Positions 45,783-56,267 of a stretch of DNA of 64,000 nt are shown piece after piece. Numbering within the stretch: the stretch's first letter is position 1; every line of letters begins with the position of its first letter. This DNA comes from Kitasatospora cinereorecta (GTDB taxonomy: Bacteria > Actinomycetota > Actinomycetes > Streptomycetales > Streptomycetaceae): NCBI RefSeq assembly GCF_024172095.1, contig NZ_JAMZDX010000002.1:62001-126000 (forward strand), in the 5' to 3' direction. Both the position numbers and the translations under genes were made by a program. The notes under the pieces were generated by a model, which did no database searches, had not been told where the DNA came from, and saw only the letters and a list, made by a program, of their open reading frames with translations.

Positions 45783-46757
45783 TCACCGTTCGGTACGGAC
45801 CACCAGGCAGACGCCGCCCACCACGATCGCGCCGCCGACCACGATCGGCCAGGTCAGCGGCTCGTCCAGGATCAGCCAGCCGAGCACCACGGCCACCACC
45901 GGATTGACGTAGGCGTAGGTCGCGACCAGGGGCAGCGGCGCCTGCTGCAGCAGCCATGCATAAGCCGTGAACGCGACCAGTGAGCCGAAGGTGATCAGGT
46001 AGGCCAGCGCCAGCCAGGAGCGGGTGGAGATCGCGCCCACGTCGAGGCTCTGCGGCTCGTGCCGGACCACCGCCAGCACCGCCGCGCCCACGGCCGCCGC
46101 GAGCATCTCGTACACGCTGGCGGTGACCGGACTGGCCGGCATCGGCAGCCGACCGGCCAGGAAGGAGCCGAACGCCCAGACCAGTGCCCCCGCGACGACC
46201 ATCAGCAGGCCGGACAGCCGGACCTCGCCGGACAGGCCGGGCGAGGTGAGCACCAGCAGGCCGAGCAGTCCCATCAGCACTCCGCCCACGGTGGCCCGCG
46301 GCGTGCGCTGCCCCGACAGCCGGCGCAGTACCACCACCCACAGCGGCACGCTCGCCACCAGCAGCGCCGCCAGGCCCGACGGCACCGAGCGCTCGGCCAG
46401 CACCACCATCCCGTTGCCGCCGACCAGCAGGAGCAGGCCGACCAGCACCGCCGAGCCCAGCTGACGGCGGTTCACTCGCAGCGCGGCCGGACCCTGCCGC
46501 CACGCCACCAGGGCGGCCAGCAGCAGACCGGCCACCAGGAAGCGGGCGGACGCCGAGAGCAGCGGCGGCATGGTCTCCACCGCCACCCGGATCGCCAGGT
46601 AGGTCGAGCCCCACACCACATAGACGATGCCGAGCGCGGCCCACACCGCGCTGCCGGTGCCGCGGGCGTCCTCGGGCGGCGCGGTCCCGGGTCCGGCGGC
46701 CTCGGGTCCGGCGGCCCTGGACGGACCGGCCGCGGGGCGGGAAGCAGGGGCGGTCAT
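45783..46757 (-). CDS. EamA/DMT-family transporter (RhaT/YedA-like)
   Basis: A 324-residue transporter with two EamA repeats: AALGIVYVVWGSTYLAIRVAVETMPPLLSASARFLVAG in the first and FTAYAWLLQQAPLPLVATYAYVNPVVAVVLGWLILDEPLTW in the second. The WGSTYLAIR and TYAYVNPVVAV motifs define the YedA-like subgroup. Start ATG 46757 is six bases after GGAG; the ATG at 46763 would bury that site. The N-terminal 25 residues are Ala/Pro/Gly-rich. Its stop lies 147 bases beyond the sugar-binding lipoprotein start, same strand. Confidence 0.88.
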   Translation of the reverse strand: MTAPASRPAAGPSRAAGPEAAGPGTAPPEDARGTGSAVWAALGIVYVVWGSTYLAIRVAVETMPPLLSASARFLVAGLLLAALVAWRQGPAALRVNRRQLGSAVLVGLLLLVGGNGMVVLAERSVPSGLAALLVASVPLWVVVLRRLSGQRTPRATVGGVLMGLLGLLVLTSPGLSGEVRLSGLLMVVAGALVWAFGSFLAGRLPMPASPVTASVYEMLAAAVGAAVLAVVRHEPQSLDVGAISTRSWLALAYLITFGSLVAFTAYAWLLQQAPLPLVATYAYVNPVVAVVLGWLILDEPLTWPIVVGGAIVVGGVCLVVRTER

Positions 46758-46979
46758 GTGCATCTCCGGGTTTCAGTCCTGTCGCTGGTGCTGGATGGCA
46801 TGACACCACACCGGGTGGGGCGCAGATAAGGGCGGGGTGGTGCGCCGACCGGATGAACCGCGGGCGGGGCGCGCCCCCGGCCGGCCGCGGCGGGTCCGGC
46901 CCGGGTGGTAGGCATGGGGCGGGTCCGGTTGGTACGCGCGGGCGGTCCGTGTGCGCAACCGACCCGAGGAGCGGCCCGG

Positions 46980-48437
46980 ATGGAGTGGTTCGCGGCGCCC
47001 GAGTACTGGCTCGGCCGGGAGGTCTTCCAGCGGCTCACCGCCGGCATCTACCTGATCGCGTTCCTCGACGCCGCCAACCAGTTCCGTGCCCTGATCGGCG
47101 AACACGGCATGCTCCCCGTCCCGCGCTTCCTCGCCCGTACCGGCTTCCGCGGCTCACCCAGCCTCTTCCACTGGCACTACTCCGACCGGCTGTTCACCGC
47201 CACCGCGACCGTCGGCGCCCTGACCTCGGCGGCGCTGCTCGCCGGCGCCGGCAACGCCGTCCCACTCTGGGCGGCCCTGCTGCTGTGGGCCCTGCTCTGG
47301 GTGCTCTACCTGTCGATCGTCAACGTCGGACAGACCTGGTACGCCTTCGGCTGGGAGTCGCTGCTGCTGGAGACCGGCTTCACCGCCGCCTTCCTCGGCA
47401 ACGACGACGTGGCGCCGCCCGTCCTGGTGCTGTGGCTGCTGCGCTGGCTGCTGTTCCGGGTCGAGTTCGGCGCCGGACTGATCAAATGGCGCGGCGACGC
47501 CTGCTGGCGCAAGCTGACCTGCCTCTACTACCACCACGAGACCCAGCCGATGCCCGGCCCGTTCAGCTGGTTCTTCCACCACCTTCCCAAGCCCCTGCAC
47601 CGGGCCGAGGTCGCCGCCAACCACGTCGTCCAGCTGGTCGTGCCGTTCGTCCTCTTCCTCCCGCAGCCGGCCGCCACCGTGGCCGCCCTGCTGATCACCG
47701 TCACCCAGCTGTGGCTGGTCCTCTCCGGCAACTTCGCCTGGCTGAACTGGCTCACCATCGCGCTCGCCCTCTCCGCCGTCGACGCCGACACCCTGCGCCG
47801 GGTGCTGCCGCTGCCCGCCGACCCCGCCTACGCCGGCCAACCCGGCTGGTTCCAGCTCCTGGTGGGCGCCTTCACCGCGCTCGTCCTCGCCCTCAGCTAC
47901 GGGCCCGCCCGCAACCTGCTCACCCGCGGCCAGCTGATGAACTTCTCCTTCAACCGCCTTCACCTGGTCAACGCCTACGGCGCCTTCGGCTCCATCAACC
48001 GCGTCCGCTACGAGGTTGTGGTGGAGGGCACCACCGAACCTCTCCCGGATCGCCACACCACCTGGCGCGAGTACGGATTCAAGGGCAAACCGGGCGAACC
48101 GCACCGGATGCCCCGCCAGTTCGCCCCCTACCACCTCCGCCTGGACTGGCTGATGTGGTTCGCCGCCATCTCGCCCTCCTACGCCCGCCCCTGGTTCGCC
48201 GCCTTCGTCGCCCGGCTGCTCGTCAACGACCCGGACACCCTCGCCCTGCTGCGCCACAATCCCTTCCCCGACCGCCCACCCGCCTGCGTCCGCGCCACCC
48301 TGCACCGCTACCGCTTCACCGACCTGCACCAACTCCGCGCCACCGGCGCCTGGTGGGAGCGGACACCGGTCCGCGACTTCCTCCCCCCGGTCACCATCGA
48401 GGACGTCGCCCACCTCGCCCCCGGACACCGCCGATGA
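46980..48437 (+). CDS. Lipase maturation factor family membrane protein
   Basis: A 485-residue protein of the LMF family (DUF1222), which in eukaryotes assists lipase folding in the ER. Several hydrophobic segments span residues 20-330; conserved blocks are WYAFGWESLLLETGF, FRVEFGAGLIKWRGDACW (with family invariant GLIK), LTCLYYHHETQPMPGPFSWF and the C-terminal FKGKPGEPHRMPRQFAPYHLRLDWLMWF. ATG 46980 follows GAGGAGCGGCCCGG. Bacterial homologs are uncharacterised; a role in lipase or membrane-protein maturation is inferred from the family. Confidence 0.88.
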   Translation: MEWFAAPEYWLGREVFQRLTAGIYLIAFLDAANQFRALIGEHGMLPVPRFLARTGFRGSPSLFHWHYSDRLFTATATVGALTSAALLAGAGNAVPLWAALLLWALLWVLYLSIVNVGQTWYAFGWESLLLETGFTAAFLGNDDVAPPVLVLWLLRWLLFRVEFGAGLIKWRGDACWRKLTCLYYHHETQPMPGPFSWFFHHLPKPLHRAEVAANHVVQLVVPFVLFLPQPAATVAALLITVTQLWLVLSGNFAWLNWLTIALALSAVDADTLRRVLPLPADPAYAGQPGWFQLLVGAFTALVLALSYGPARNLLTRGQLMNFSFNRLHLVNAYGAFGSINRVRYEVVVEGTTEPLPDRHTTWREYGFKGKPGEPHRMPRQFAPYHLRLDWLMWFAAISPSYARPWFAAFVARLLVNDPDTLALLRHNPFPDRPPACVRATLHRYRFTDLHQLRATGAWWERTPVRDFLPPVTIEDVAHLAPGHRR

Positions 48438-48630
48438 CCGCACCCCGCTCCCCGACACCACCACGCCCGCCCGCTCGGCAGGCCCGGCGCGTGACCCCAC
48501 CCGGCCCGGACGTGTCGTTCGTGGTCGGGTGCGTGCGGGCCTCGAACGCCCACCCGTATCCTGGCCCTCCACAGACCCCCCGCTCGCTTCCCTCCACCTC
48601 CCGCCTCCTCCGCCACGAACCGGACTTCAC

Positions 48631-50544
<1,914 letters not shown>

Positions 50545-50565
50545 CGTTCAGCCCCCGCACTGCGC

Positions 50566-50611
50566 CTGCGCCCGCCGGGAACCACCGCCACCGCGGTCCC
50601 GGCGGGCGCAG
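50566..50611. terminator. Perfect 15-bp hairpin between convergent genes
   Basis: Arms CTGCGCCCGCCGGGA and TCCCGGCGGGCGCAG with a 16-base loop, 21 bases after the acidic-repeat gene stop and 12 before the deaminase stop. Confidence 0.85.
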
Positions 50612-50623
50612 TCGTGTCCGGAC

Positions 50624-51085
50624 CTACGCGCCGGGTTCGCCGATGTCCTCGAACCACAGCTCGGGCCGGGCGGCGATGAACTCCGTCATCAGCCGCTCGC
50701 ACTCCGGGTCGTCCAGCACCGTGATCCCCACGCCGTGCTCGGCGAGCCAGTCGTGGCCGCCGTGGAAGGTCCGCGCCTCGCCGATCACCACCTGCCCGAT
50801 CCCGAACTGCCGGACCAGGCCGGAGCAGTACCAGCAGGGCGAGAGGGTGGTGACCATCACCGTCCGCCGGTAGTCGCGCAGGCGTCCCGCGGCGCGGAAC
50901 GCGGCGGTCTCGGCGTGCATGGACGGGTCGCCGTCCTGGACGCGCCGGTTGCGGCCGCGGCCGAGCAGTTCGCCATCCGGCCCGAACAGGGCCGCGCCGA
51001 TCGGGATGCCGCCTTCCGCGAGTCCGGCTCTGGCCTCCTCGACGGCCACGCCCAGCATTGCCCCGAGTTCGGTCGGATCCACCAC
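50624..51085 (-). CDS. Nucleoside/cytosine deaminase (zinc-dependent)
   Basis: A 153-residue cytidine-deaminase-fold enzyme. Zinc ligand and catalytic Glu occur in MHAETAAFRAAG (His-Ala-Glu, residues 56-58), and the other two ligands in SPCWYCSGLV (PCxxC). FHGGHDWLAEHGVGITVLDDPECERLM in the C-terminal half matches yeast-type cytosine deaminases. It likely deaminates cytosine or a related base. Start GTG 51085 or GTG 51082. Divergent from the EI24 gene. Confidence 0.9.
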   Translation of the reverse strand: MVDPTELGAMLGVAVEEARAGLAEGGIPIGAALFGPDGELLGRGRNRRVQDGDPSMHAETAAFRAAGRLRDYRRTVMVTTLSPCWYCSGLVRQFGIGQVVIGEARTFHGGHDWLAEHGVGITVLDDPECERLMTEFIAARPELWFEDIGEPGA

Positions 51086-51177
51086 GCCGAGTCCCCTCTG
51101 CCGTCGTTCTTCTTTCCACTGCTTGTCCCACCTACCCGTCCGCTGCCCCGTCCGAGCGTGCGCCGTAGGCTTCGGGC

Positions 51178-51957
51178 ATGCGAGATTTCGGGGCGGGCCT
51201 GGGTTATCTGTTCAAGGGCCAGCGGTGGGTACTGAGACACGGGCGCTGGTGGGGCTTCGGCATGATCCCGGCGCTGATCACCCTGGTGGGGTACGTGGGG
51301 GTGATGGTGGCGCTGGTCGTCTGGTCGGGTGACATCGCCGACTGGGCGACACCGTTCGCGGACGGCTGGGGTTCGCCGTGGCGGGGCCTGCTGCGCGGGG
51401 CGGTGACCGTGGCGGTGGTGGGCGGCGGCGGGCTGCTGGCGCTGATCACGTTCACGGCGGTCACCCTGCTGATCGGGCAGCCGTTCTACGAGTCGCTGTG
51501 CGCGAAGGTGGACGAGACGGAGGGTGGTGCGCCGACTCCGCCGGAGGTGTCGTTCTGGCGCGAGCTGCTGGTCTCGGCCCGGGACAGCATGCTGGTGCTG
51601 GTGCGGGTGGCGGCGTTCGGGCTGGTGCTGTTCCTGTGCGGGTTCATCCCGGTGGTCGGTCAGACGGTGGTGCCGGTGGTGGGCGTCTGCGTCTCCGGGT
51701 ACTTCCTGACGGTCGAGCTGACCGCGGTGGCCCTGCAGCGCCGGGGTGTGCCGCAGCGCGAACGGCTGCGGATGCTGCGCCGCCGGCTGCCGTTGGCGCT
51801 GGGCTTCGGTGCCGCACTGGTGCTGCTGTTCCTGGTGCCGCTGGTGACGGTGCTGGCGATGCCGGGCGCGGTGGCCGGGGCGACGCTGCTGGCCCGCGAC
51901 CTGGTCCCGGTGGAGGAGACGGACGACGACGAGAGCCGCATCTCCCTCGCGAAATGA
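51178..51957 (+). CDS. EI24-domain membrane protein (CysZ-like)
   Basis: A 259-residue EI24/CysZ-type integral membrane protein with four hydrophobic regions. It opens GAGLGYLFKGQRWVLRHGRWWGFGMIPALITLVGY and has the motif QPFYESLCAKVDE near residue 101, ELLVSARDSMLVL and FIPVVGQTVVPVVGVCVSGYFLTVEL. The bacterial CysZ branch moves sulfate; many actinobacterial members are uncharacterised. ATG 51178 is seven bases after TAGGCT (51166-51171) with no ribosome-binding site, a leaderless pattern. Confidence 0.88.
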   Translation: MRDFGAGLGYLFKGQRWVLRHGRWWGFGMIPALITLVGYVGVMVALVVWSGDIADWATPFADGWGSPWRGLLRGAVTVAVVGGGGLLALITFTAVTLLIGQPFYESLCAKVDETEGGAPTPPEVSFWRELLVSARDSMLVLVRVAAFGLVLFLCGFIPVVGQTVVPVVGVCVSGYFLTVELTAVALQRRGVPQRERLRMLRRRLPLALGFGAALVLLFLVPLVTVLAMPGAVAGATLLARDLVPVEETDDDESRISLAK

Positions 51958-51969
51958 CCGTACGACAAT

Positions 51970-51994
51970 AATCAATTCCTATGGAATCAATTCC
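51970..51994. promoter_or_regulatory. Repeated GGAAT half-sites upstream of the P450 promoter
   Basis: AATCAATTCC occurs twice (51970-51979, 51985-51994); between them ATTCC-TAT-GGAAT and GGAAT-CA-ATTCC form inverted repeats. The patch lies 11-35 bases upstream of a consensus -35, in otherwise 70% GC DNA, and is a likely regulator-binding site. Confidence 0.5.
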
Positions 51995-52004
51995 AAAAAG
52001 GGAT

Positions 52005-52034
52005 TTGACACCACATTGTGCGGTGAACGATAAA
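52005..52034 (+). promoter_or_regulatory. Promoter of the cytochrome P450 gene
   Basis: Consensus -35 TTGACA (52005-52010), spacer 18, and -10 GATAAA (52029-52034), seven bases before the ATG. The transcript would be leaderless. Confidence 0.65.
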
Positions 52035-52041
52035 TTGCCCC

Positions 52042-53277
52042 ATGAATGCACCGGCGGATGTCACCGCGCCTTCGGACATCGACCTCGGTGACCCGGAGTT
52101 CTGGAAGCTGCCCGCGTCCGACCGGGCCGAGGCGTTCGCCGCGCTGCGCCGTCTCGAGCGGCCCGCGGTCTTCACCGACCGGACCACCGGCCGGCCGTTC
52201 CACGCGCTGGTCCGCCACGCCGACGTGGTGGCGGCCAGCCGGACGCCGGAGGTGTTCATCAGCGGGCCGGGCGTCACCACGCCCGAGCCGGCCGGCTGGG
52301 TGCGGCTGCTGTTCGGCGACTCCATGGTCAACCTGGACGATCCGCGCCACGCCGACCTGCGGCGGGTGGTCTCGCGCGCGTTCACCCCGCGGCTGATCTC
52401 GCGGGTGGAGGACTCGATCCAGGAGATCGCCACCCGGCTGGTGGACGAGGTGGTGGCGCAGCGGCCGGAGGAGTTCGTCTCGGCGGTCGCGGCGGAGCTG
52501 CCGTACCAGGTCATCTGCACCATGATGGGCATCCCCGAACCTCAGCGGCGGCAGATTCTGGCGCTGATCAACCACGCCTCGGAGCACACGGGGGTGGCGC
52601 GCAGCCGGATCCGGGTGCCGGGCCGCGGGCTGCGGGCGCTGGCCCGGATGCAGGTGGTGATCGCCGCGCTCGGCCGGGAGCGCCGCCGGCGGCCCGCCGA
52701 CGACCTGATCTCCGCCCTGGTCACCGCGGACGTGGACGGTCGGCACCTCAACTCCCGCGAGCTGGGCGCGTTCTTCTCGCTGCTGCTGGTGGCCGGTGTG
52801 GAGACCACCCGCAACGCGCTCGCCCACGGCCTGCACCTGCTCACCGCCCACCCCGAGCAACGGGCGCTGCTCACCGGTGACTTCGAGGCCCACCTGCCCA
52901 CCGCGGTGGAGGAGGTCGTCCGGTACTCGACGCCGATCATCCAGTTCCGCCGCACCCTGGCGGTCGACCACGAGCTGAACGGCGCCCACCTCGCCAAGGG
53001 CGACAAGGTGGTGCTGTTCTTCGGCTCGGCCAACCGCGACGAGGCCGTCTTCACCGACCCGGAGACCTTCGACATCACCCGCTCGCCCAACCCCCACCTG
53101 GGCTTCGGCGGCGGCGGCCCGCACTTCTGCCTCGGCGCCTACCTGGCCCGCCAGGAGATGAAGACGCTGTACCGGGAGCTGTTCACCCGCCTGCCGGAGA
53201 TCCGCTCGGTCGGTGAGCCGGAGCTGATCCCGTCCAACTTCGACCACCGGGTGAAGTCGCTGCGCTTCACGTACTGA
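52042..53277 (+). CDS. Cytochrome P450
   Basis: A 411-residue class I P450. The heme-ligand loop FGGGGPHFCLGAYLARQE places Cys363, the I-helix is LLVAGVETTRNALAHG with Glu254-Thr255-Thr256 instead of the common D/E-T pair, the K-helix ExxR lies in EEVVRYSTPIIQFRRT, and the N-terminus has DLGDPEFWKLP. VETTRNA and the FGGxGPHFCLG loop are shared with fatty-acid/sterol-side-chain P450s (CYP124/125-like), but the substrate is not determined. No ferredoxin gene is adjacent. A strong AT-rich promoter suggests tight control. Confidence 0.92.
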   Translation: MNAPADVTAPSDIDLGDPEFWKLPASDRAEAFAALRRLERPAVFTDRTTGRPFHALVRHADVVAASRTPEVFISGPGVTTPEPAGWVRLLFGDSMVNLDDPRHADLRRVVSRAFTPRLISRVEDSIQEIATRLVDEVVAQRPEEFVSAVAAELPYQVICTMMGIPEPQRRQILALINHASEHTGVARSRIRVPGRGLRALARMQVVIAALGRERRRRPADDLISALVTADVDGRHLNSRELGAFFSLLLVAGVETTRNALAHGLHLLTAHPEQRALLTGDFEAHLPTAVEEVVRYSTPIIQFRRTLAVDHELNGAHLAKGDKVVLFFGSANRDEAVFTDPETFDITRSPNPHLGFGGGGPHFCLGAYLARQEMKTLYRELFTRLPEIRSVGEPELIPSNFDHRVKSLRFTY

Positions 53278-53332
53278 GACGTACGGGGGCGTGCTGCGAC
53301 GTACTGAGGCGGCCGGGCCACCCGCGATCCGT

Positions 53333-53363
53333 ACGGTTCGGCCCCGGCGTTTGTCCGAACCGT
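53333..53363 (+). terminator. Hairpin after the P450 gene
   Basis: Perfect 9-bp arms ACGGTTCGG (53333-53341) and CCGAACCGT (53355-53363), 13-base loop, in the gap between the P450 and GNAT-AAA genes, 56 bases after the stop. Confidence 0.55.
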
Positions 53364-53429
53364 CGGGCGCCGTGCGGGCCCGGGGCGGCCTACCGTTCCG
53401 GGACCACGCACGACGAGAGGCGGGCCCGG

Positions 53430-54710
53430 ATGGACTGGCTGATCCACGACTACCGCGAGGACGACCTGGCGGCGGTCGTCCACCTGATCGACACCACCGC
53501 CGAGCTCGGCCAGGAGTCGGTGTTCTCCCTTGCCGAGTGCATCGGCGCGCTCACCTCCCGGCAGCCGGCCGTGGTCGCGGTCAGCCAGGGCACCCCGATC
53601 GGTGCCGCCCTCGCCCACCTGGCCGGTGACCGGGCGTGGGTGATGCGGATCGCCATCGCTCCCGCCTGGCGTGGCCGGGGACTGGCCAGCGCCCTGCTGC
53701 GCGAGCTGGAGCGCCGCCTGGTCGAGCGCCGGATCCGCCGGATCGCCTATGTGCTGCCGGAGGAGGAGCTGCTGGGCGAGGGCCTGCGCAACGCCGGCTA
53801 CACCCGCCGTCCCGCGGTCGGGTACTTCGAGAAGGCCGAGCCGCCCACCGGTCCGGTGGCCAACCTGCTGGAGGAGCTGGGCGGTCGGCTGCTGCCGGGA
53901 GACCTGTGGGACAAGGTGGCCGGCATGGAGGCGGAGAAGAACCTGATCGAGCGGCGGGTGGTGCGGCCGCTCGCCGAGCCCGAGCGGGCCGCCCGGCACG
54001 GGGTACGGCCGCCGCGCGCCATCGCGCTGTTCGGTCCGCCCGGCACCGGCAAGACCACCTTCGCCCGGGCGGTGGCCTCCCGGCTCGGCTGGCCGTTCGT
54101 GGAGCTGCTGCCCTCCCGACTGGCCGACCAGGGCAATCTGGCGGCCGCCCTGCGCACCGCGTTCGCCCGGATCGCCCGGCTGGAGCGGGTGCTGGTCTTC
54201 ATCGACGAGGTCGAGGAGATCGCGCCGCTGCGCACCGAGGGCGCGGTCGGCGGAATGCACGGGGTCACCAATGAACTGCTGAAGCTGATCCCCGGCTTCC
54301 GCGAGGGCGAGGAGCGCCTGCTGGTCTGCGCCACCAACTCGATCCGCTCGCTCGACCCGGCCTTCCTGCGACCGGGCCGGTTCGACTACCTGATCCCGAT
54401 CGGCACTCCGGACGCCGCGGCGCGGGCCGCGATCTGGTCCCGCTACGCGGCGACCCGGACCGACGTGAAGCTGGATGTGCTGGTGGACGCCAGCGAGCTG
54501 TTCACCCCCGCCGACATCGAGCACGCCGCCCGCTCCGCCGCCCAGGCCGCCTTCGAGCGCGACCTCGGCGACGGCACAGCGCCCGGTCCGGACTCGGCAG
54601 GGGCGACGACGGACGACTACCGCGCCGCGATCGCGGGGTGCCGGCCGACGGTGACCCCCGCGATGATCGAGGAGTTCACCGCCGACATCGGCTCACATGC
54701 CCGCGTATAG
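53430..54710 (+). CDS. GNAT acetyltransferase fused to AAA+ ATPase
   Basis: A 426-residue two-domain protein. Residues 1-150 are a GNAT acetyltransferase with the acetyl-CoA loop APAWRGRGLASALLRELERR; residues 170-420 are a AAA+ ATPase with Walker A GPPGTGKT (202-209), Walker B VFIDEVEE (Asp259-Glu260), sensor-1 CATNS and an arginine-finger-like FLRPGRFDYLIPIGTP typical of the FtsH/Cdc48/proteasome-ATPase clade. No protease domain. ATG 53430 is preceded by GAGAGGCGGGCCCGG. It could couple protein acetylation to ATP-driven remodelling; that is inference. Its stop is 3 bases from the convergent Cys-rich gene. Confidence 0.82.
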   Translation: MDWLIHDYREDDLAAVVHLIDTTAELGQESVFSLAECIGALTSRQPAVVAVSQGTPIGAALAHLAGDRAWVMRIAIAPAWRGRGLASALLRELERRLVERRIRRIAYVLPEEELLGEGLRNAGYTRRPAVGYFEKAEPPTGPVANLLEELGGRLLPGDLWDKVAGMEAEKNLIERRVVRPLAEPERAARHGVRPPRAIALFGPPGTGKTTFARAVASRLGWPFVELLPSRLADQGNLAAALRTAFARIARLERVLVFIDEVEEIAPLRTEGAVGGMHGVTNELLKLIPGFREGEERLLVCATNSIRSLDPAFLRPGRFDYLIPIGTPDAAARAAIWSRYAATRTDVKLDVLVDASELFTPADIEHAARSAAQAAFERDLGDGTAPGPDSAGATTDDYRAAIAGCRPTVTPAMIEEFTADIGSHARV

Positions 54711-54713
54711 CGG

Positions 54714-54971
54714 TCACGAGGGGTGGGCCCCGACCGCGTCGCGGATCTGGGCGCCCAGCTCGCTGTTGGCGCGGGCGCAGTGGCCGCAGCAGAAGAAGCT
54801 GCCCGCCACCTCGACGCCGTGCCCGACGATGCGGACCTGGCACTGCTCACAGCGCGGCGCAAGCTTCTCCATCGCGCACTCGAAGCTGTCGAAGGTGTAG
54901 GTGTCCCCGGTGATCGTCTTGATCTCGAAGGACAGCCAGTAGTCGTTGTTGCACACCACGCAGACCGCCAT
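54714..54971 (-). CDS. Hypothetical Cys-rich zinc-binding protein, 85 aa
   Basis: Eight cysteines in a short chain: CVVC (4-7), a single Cys in DSFECAME (32), CEQC (41-44) and FFCCGHCARA (61-65). The pattern and KTITGDTYTFDSFECAMEKLAPRCEQC recall small TRASH/MYM-like or prokaryotic metallothionein-like proteins, implying zinc binding. ATG 54971 has GAGAGGAACCCTGCC. It is tail-to-tail with the GNAT-AAA gene with three bases between. No function known. Confidence 0.7.
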   Translation of the reverse strand: MAVCVVCNNDYWLSFEIKTITGDTYTFDSFECAMEKLAPRCEQCQVRIVGHGVEVAGSFFCCGHCARANSELGAQIRDAVGAHPS

Positions 54972-55118
54972 GGCAGGGTTCCTCTCGGTTGTCGCAGGTC
55001 GGACATCGGGTGGGGATCGAGCAGGGATGCGTCATCGAGTCTTCGCCGCCGACCGCAGGTCGGCAATCGGCGGCGGTCCGAACGGATAATGGGCACAGGC
55101 CCGCAGAAGGAGGCCGTC

Positions 55119-55442
55119 ATGATCGTCAGAATCTGGGAGGCGCACGTCTCGGCACGGCGGATCGAGGAGTTCTGCCGGGAACTCGCCTCGACCGTGCTGC
55201 CGGAGATAGCCCGCAACGACGGCTTCCTCGGCGGTGAGCTGCTGCGGGCGCTCACCGACGGCGACCACCGGGTGCGGATGATCACGCGCTGGCGGGACGA
55301 GCAGGCGCTGCGCGCGTACGCCGGGCCGATGTGGCGGATCCGCCCGGTCTGGTCCGAGGGCGAGCTCAACTACCTGGACCACCCGCCGACGGTGTCGCAC
55401 TACACCTCGCTGTCCCAGTTCGAGCGGGTGGCCCGCGACTGA
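55119..55442 (+). CDS. Antibiotic-biosynthesis-monooxygenase-fold protein
   Basis: A 107-residue ferredoxin-like (ABM/Dabb) fold protein: IVRIWEAHVSARRIEEFCRELASTVLPEIARNDGFLGGELL and MITRWRDEQALRAYAGPMW. Such small proteins oxidise aromatic or heme substrates or simply degrade reactive compounds; this one lacks characteristic catalytic residues I can identify. Start ATG 55119 is set by AAGGAGG five bases upstream; the frame runs in from further upstream without support. Confidence 0.78.
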   Translation: MIVRIWEAHVSARRIEEFCRELASTVLPEIARNDGFLGGELLRALTDGDHRVRMITRWRDEQALRAYAGPMWRIRPVWSEGELNYLDHPPTVSHYTSLSQFERVARD

Positions 55443-55493
55443 CCGGCGCGGTCGCCGGGCCGGGGCGGGTGGCTCGGAGGCCGGGCGGGCGGC

Positions 55494-56093
55494 TCAGAGG
55501 CCGGACGGGATCTCCTTGGCGCGTCCGCGCATCCGGAACGCGGTGAAGATCTCCACCAGCCCGAGCACCACCAGGACGCAGCCGGCAAGCACGGTCAGCG
55601 CGGTGATCGACTCCACCGGCCAGACCATCAGCAGGGCGCCGCCGATGATGTTGAGCGAGCCGGCGAAGATCTGCCAGCCGCGCATCGGTGTGACCGGTTC
55701 GGAGAAGGCGGCGACCAGCTGGGTGATCCCGCGGAACAGCCAGCCGATGCCGATCCACAGGCCGAGCAGCACCAGCGACCGTACGGCGCTGCGGAAGCAG
55801 AGCAGTCCGAGCAGGACGCACAGGGCTCCGCTGATGAAGGCCAGGATCCGCATGCCGGTGGAGATGTGGCTCTCGAACGCGGCGACCAGCTGGACGATGC
55901 CGATGACCACCAGGTAGATCCCGAACAGCACCCCGACCACGCGCAGGGTCTCCTCCGGCCAGGAGAACACCAGGATGCCGAGGATCAGTGAGACGACGCC
56001 GCCGATCAGGACCGCCTGCCAGGCGAGCTTGGCCAGCTGATGGATCGGGCCTTCGGCCGGCGGGCCGGCGGGCGTCGGGGTCGTGGCGGCCAT
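55494..56093 (-). CDS. HdeD family (DUF308) membrane protein
   Basis: A 199-residue protein with six hydrophobic helices and the DUF308 repeat GGVVSLILGILVFSWPEETLRVVGVLFGIYLVVIGIVQLVAAF, GMRILAFISGALCVLLGLLCF and IIGGALLMVWPVESITALTVLAGCVLVVLGLVEIFTAF. E. coli HdeD confers acid resistance at high density; the role in actinobacteria is unknown. ATG 56093 has CAGGAGTCCCC; the frame extends upstream with no ribosome-binding site. Convergent with the ABM-fold gene. Confidence 0.9.
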   Translation of the reverse strand: MAATTPTPAGPPAEGPIHQLAKLAWQAVLIGGVVSLILGILVFSWPEETLRVVGVLFGIYLVVIGIVQLVAAFESHISTGMRILAFISGALCVLLGLLCFRSAVRSLVLLGLWIGIGWLFRGITQLVAAFSEPVTPMRGWQIFAGSLNIIGGALLMVWPVESITALTVLAGCVLVVLGLVEIFTAFRMRGRAKEIPSGL

Positions 56094-56267
56094 GGGGACT
56101 CCTGACGGGCGTCGGGCAGAGCTACCCCTCCACTCTGGTCCGGTCGGCAGGGGCCCGCCCGCGGGCCTGCGCCGTTCGGACGACACGCCGGTGTACGGCA
56201 ATTGATCGCCCACCGGCCATCTGGAGTCCCCCTGCGGGGCCGAACGGGGGATCTAGAATCTGACGGT

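Noticed and set aside
52042..53277. P450 as the fifth gene of the conservon
   Set aside because: It is 12 kb or more from cvnABCD with about 12 unrelated genes between, and has its own strong promoter.
53270..53306. Repeated ACGTACTGAG at the P450 stop and 26 bases later
   Set aside because: A 10-base repeat only; expected by chance or a minor slippage and no stem or function evident.
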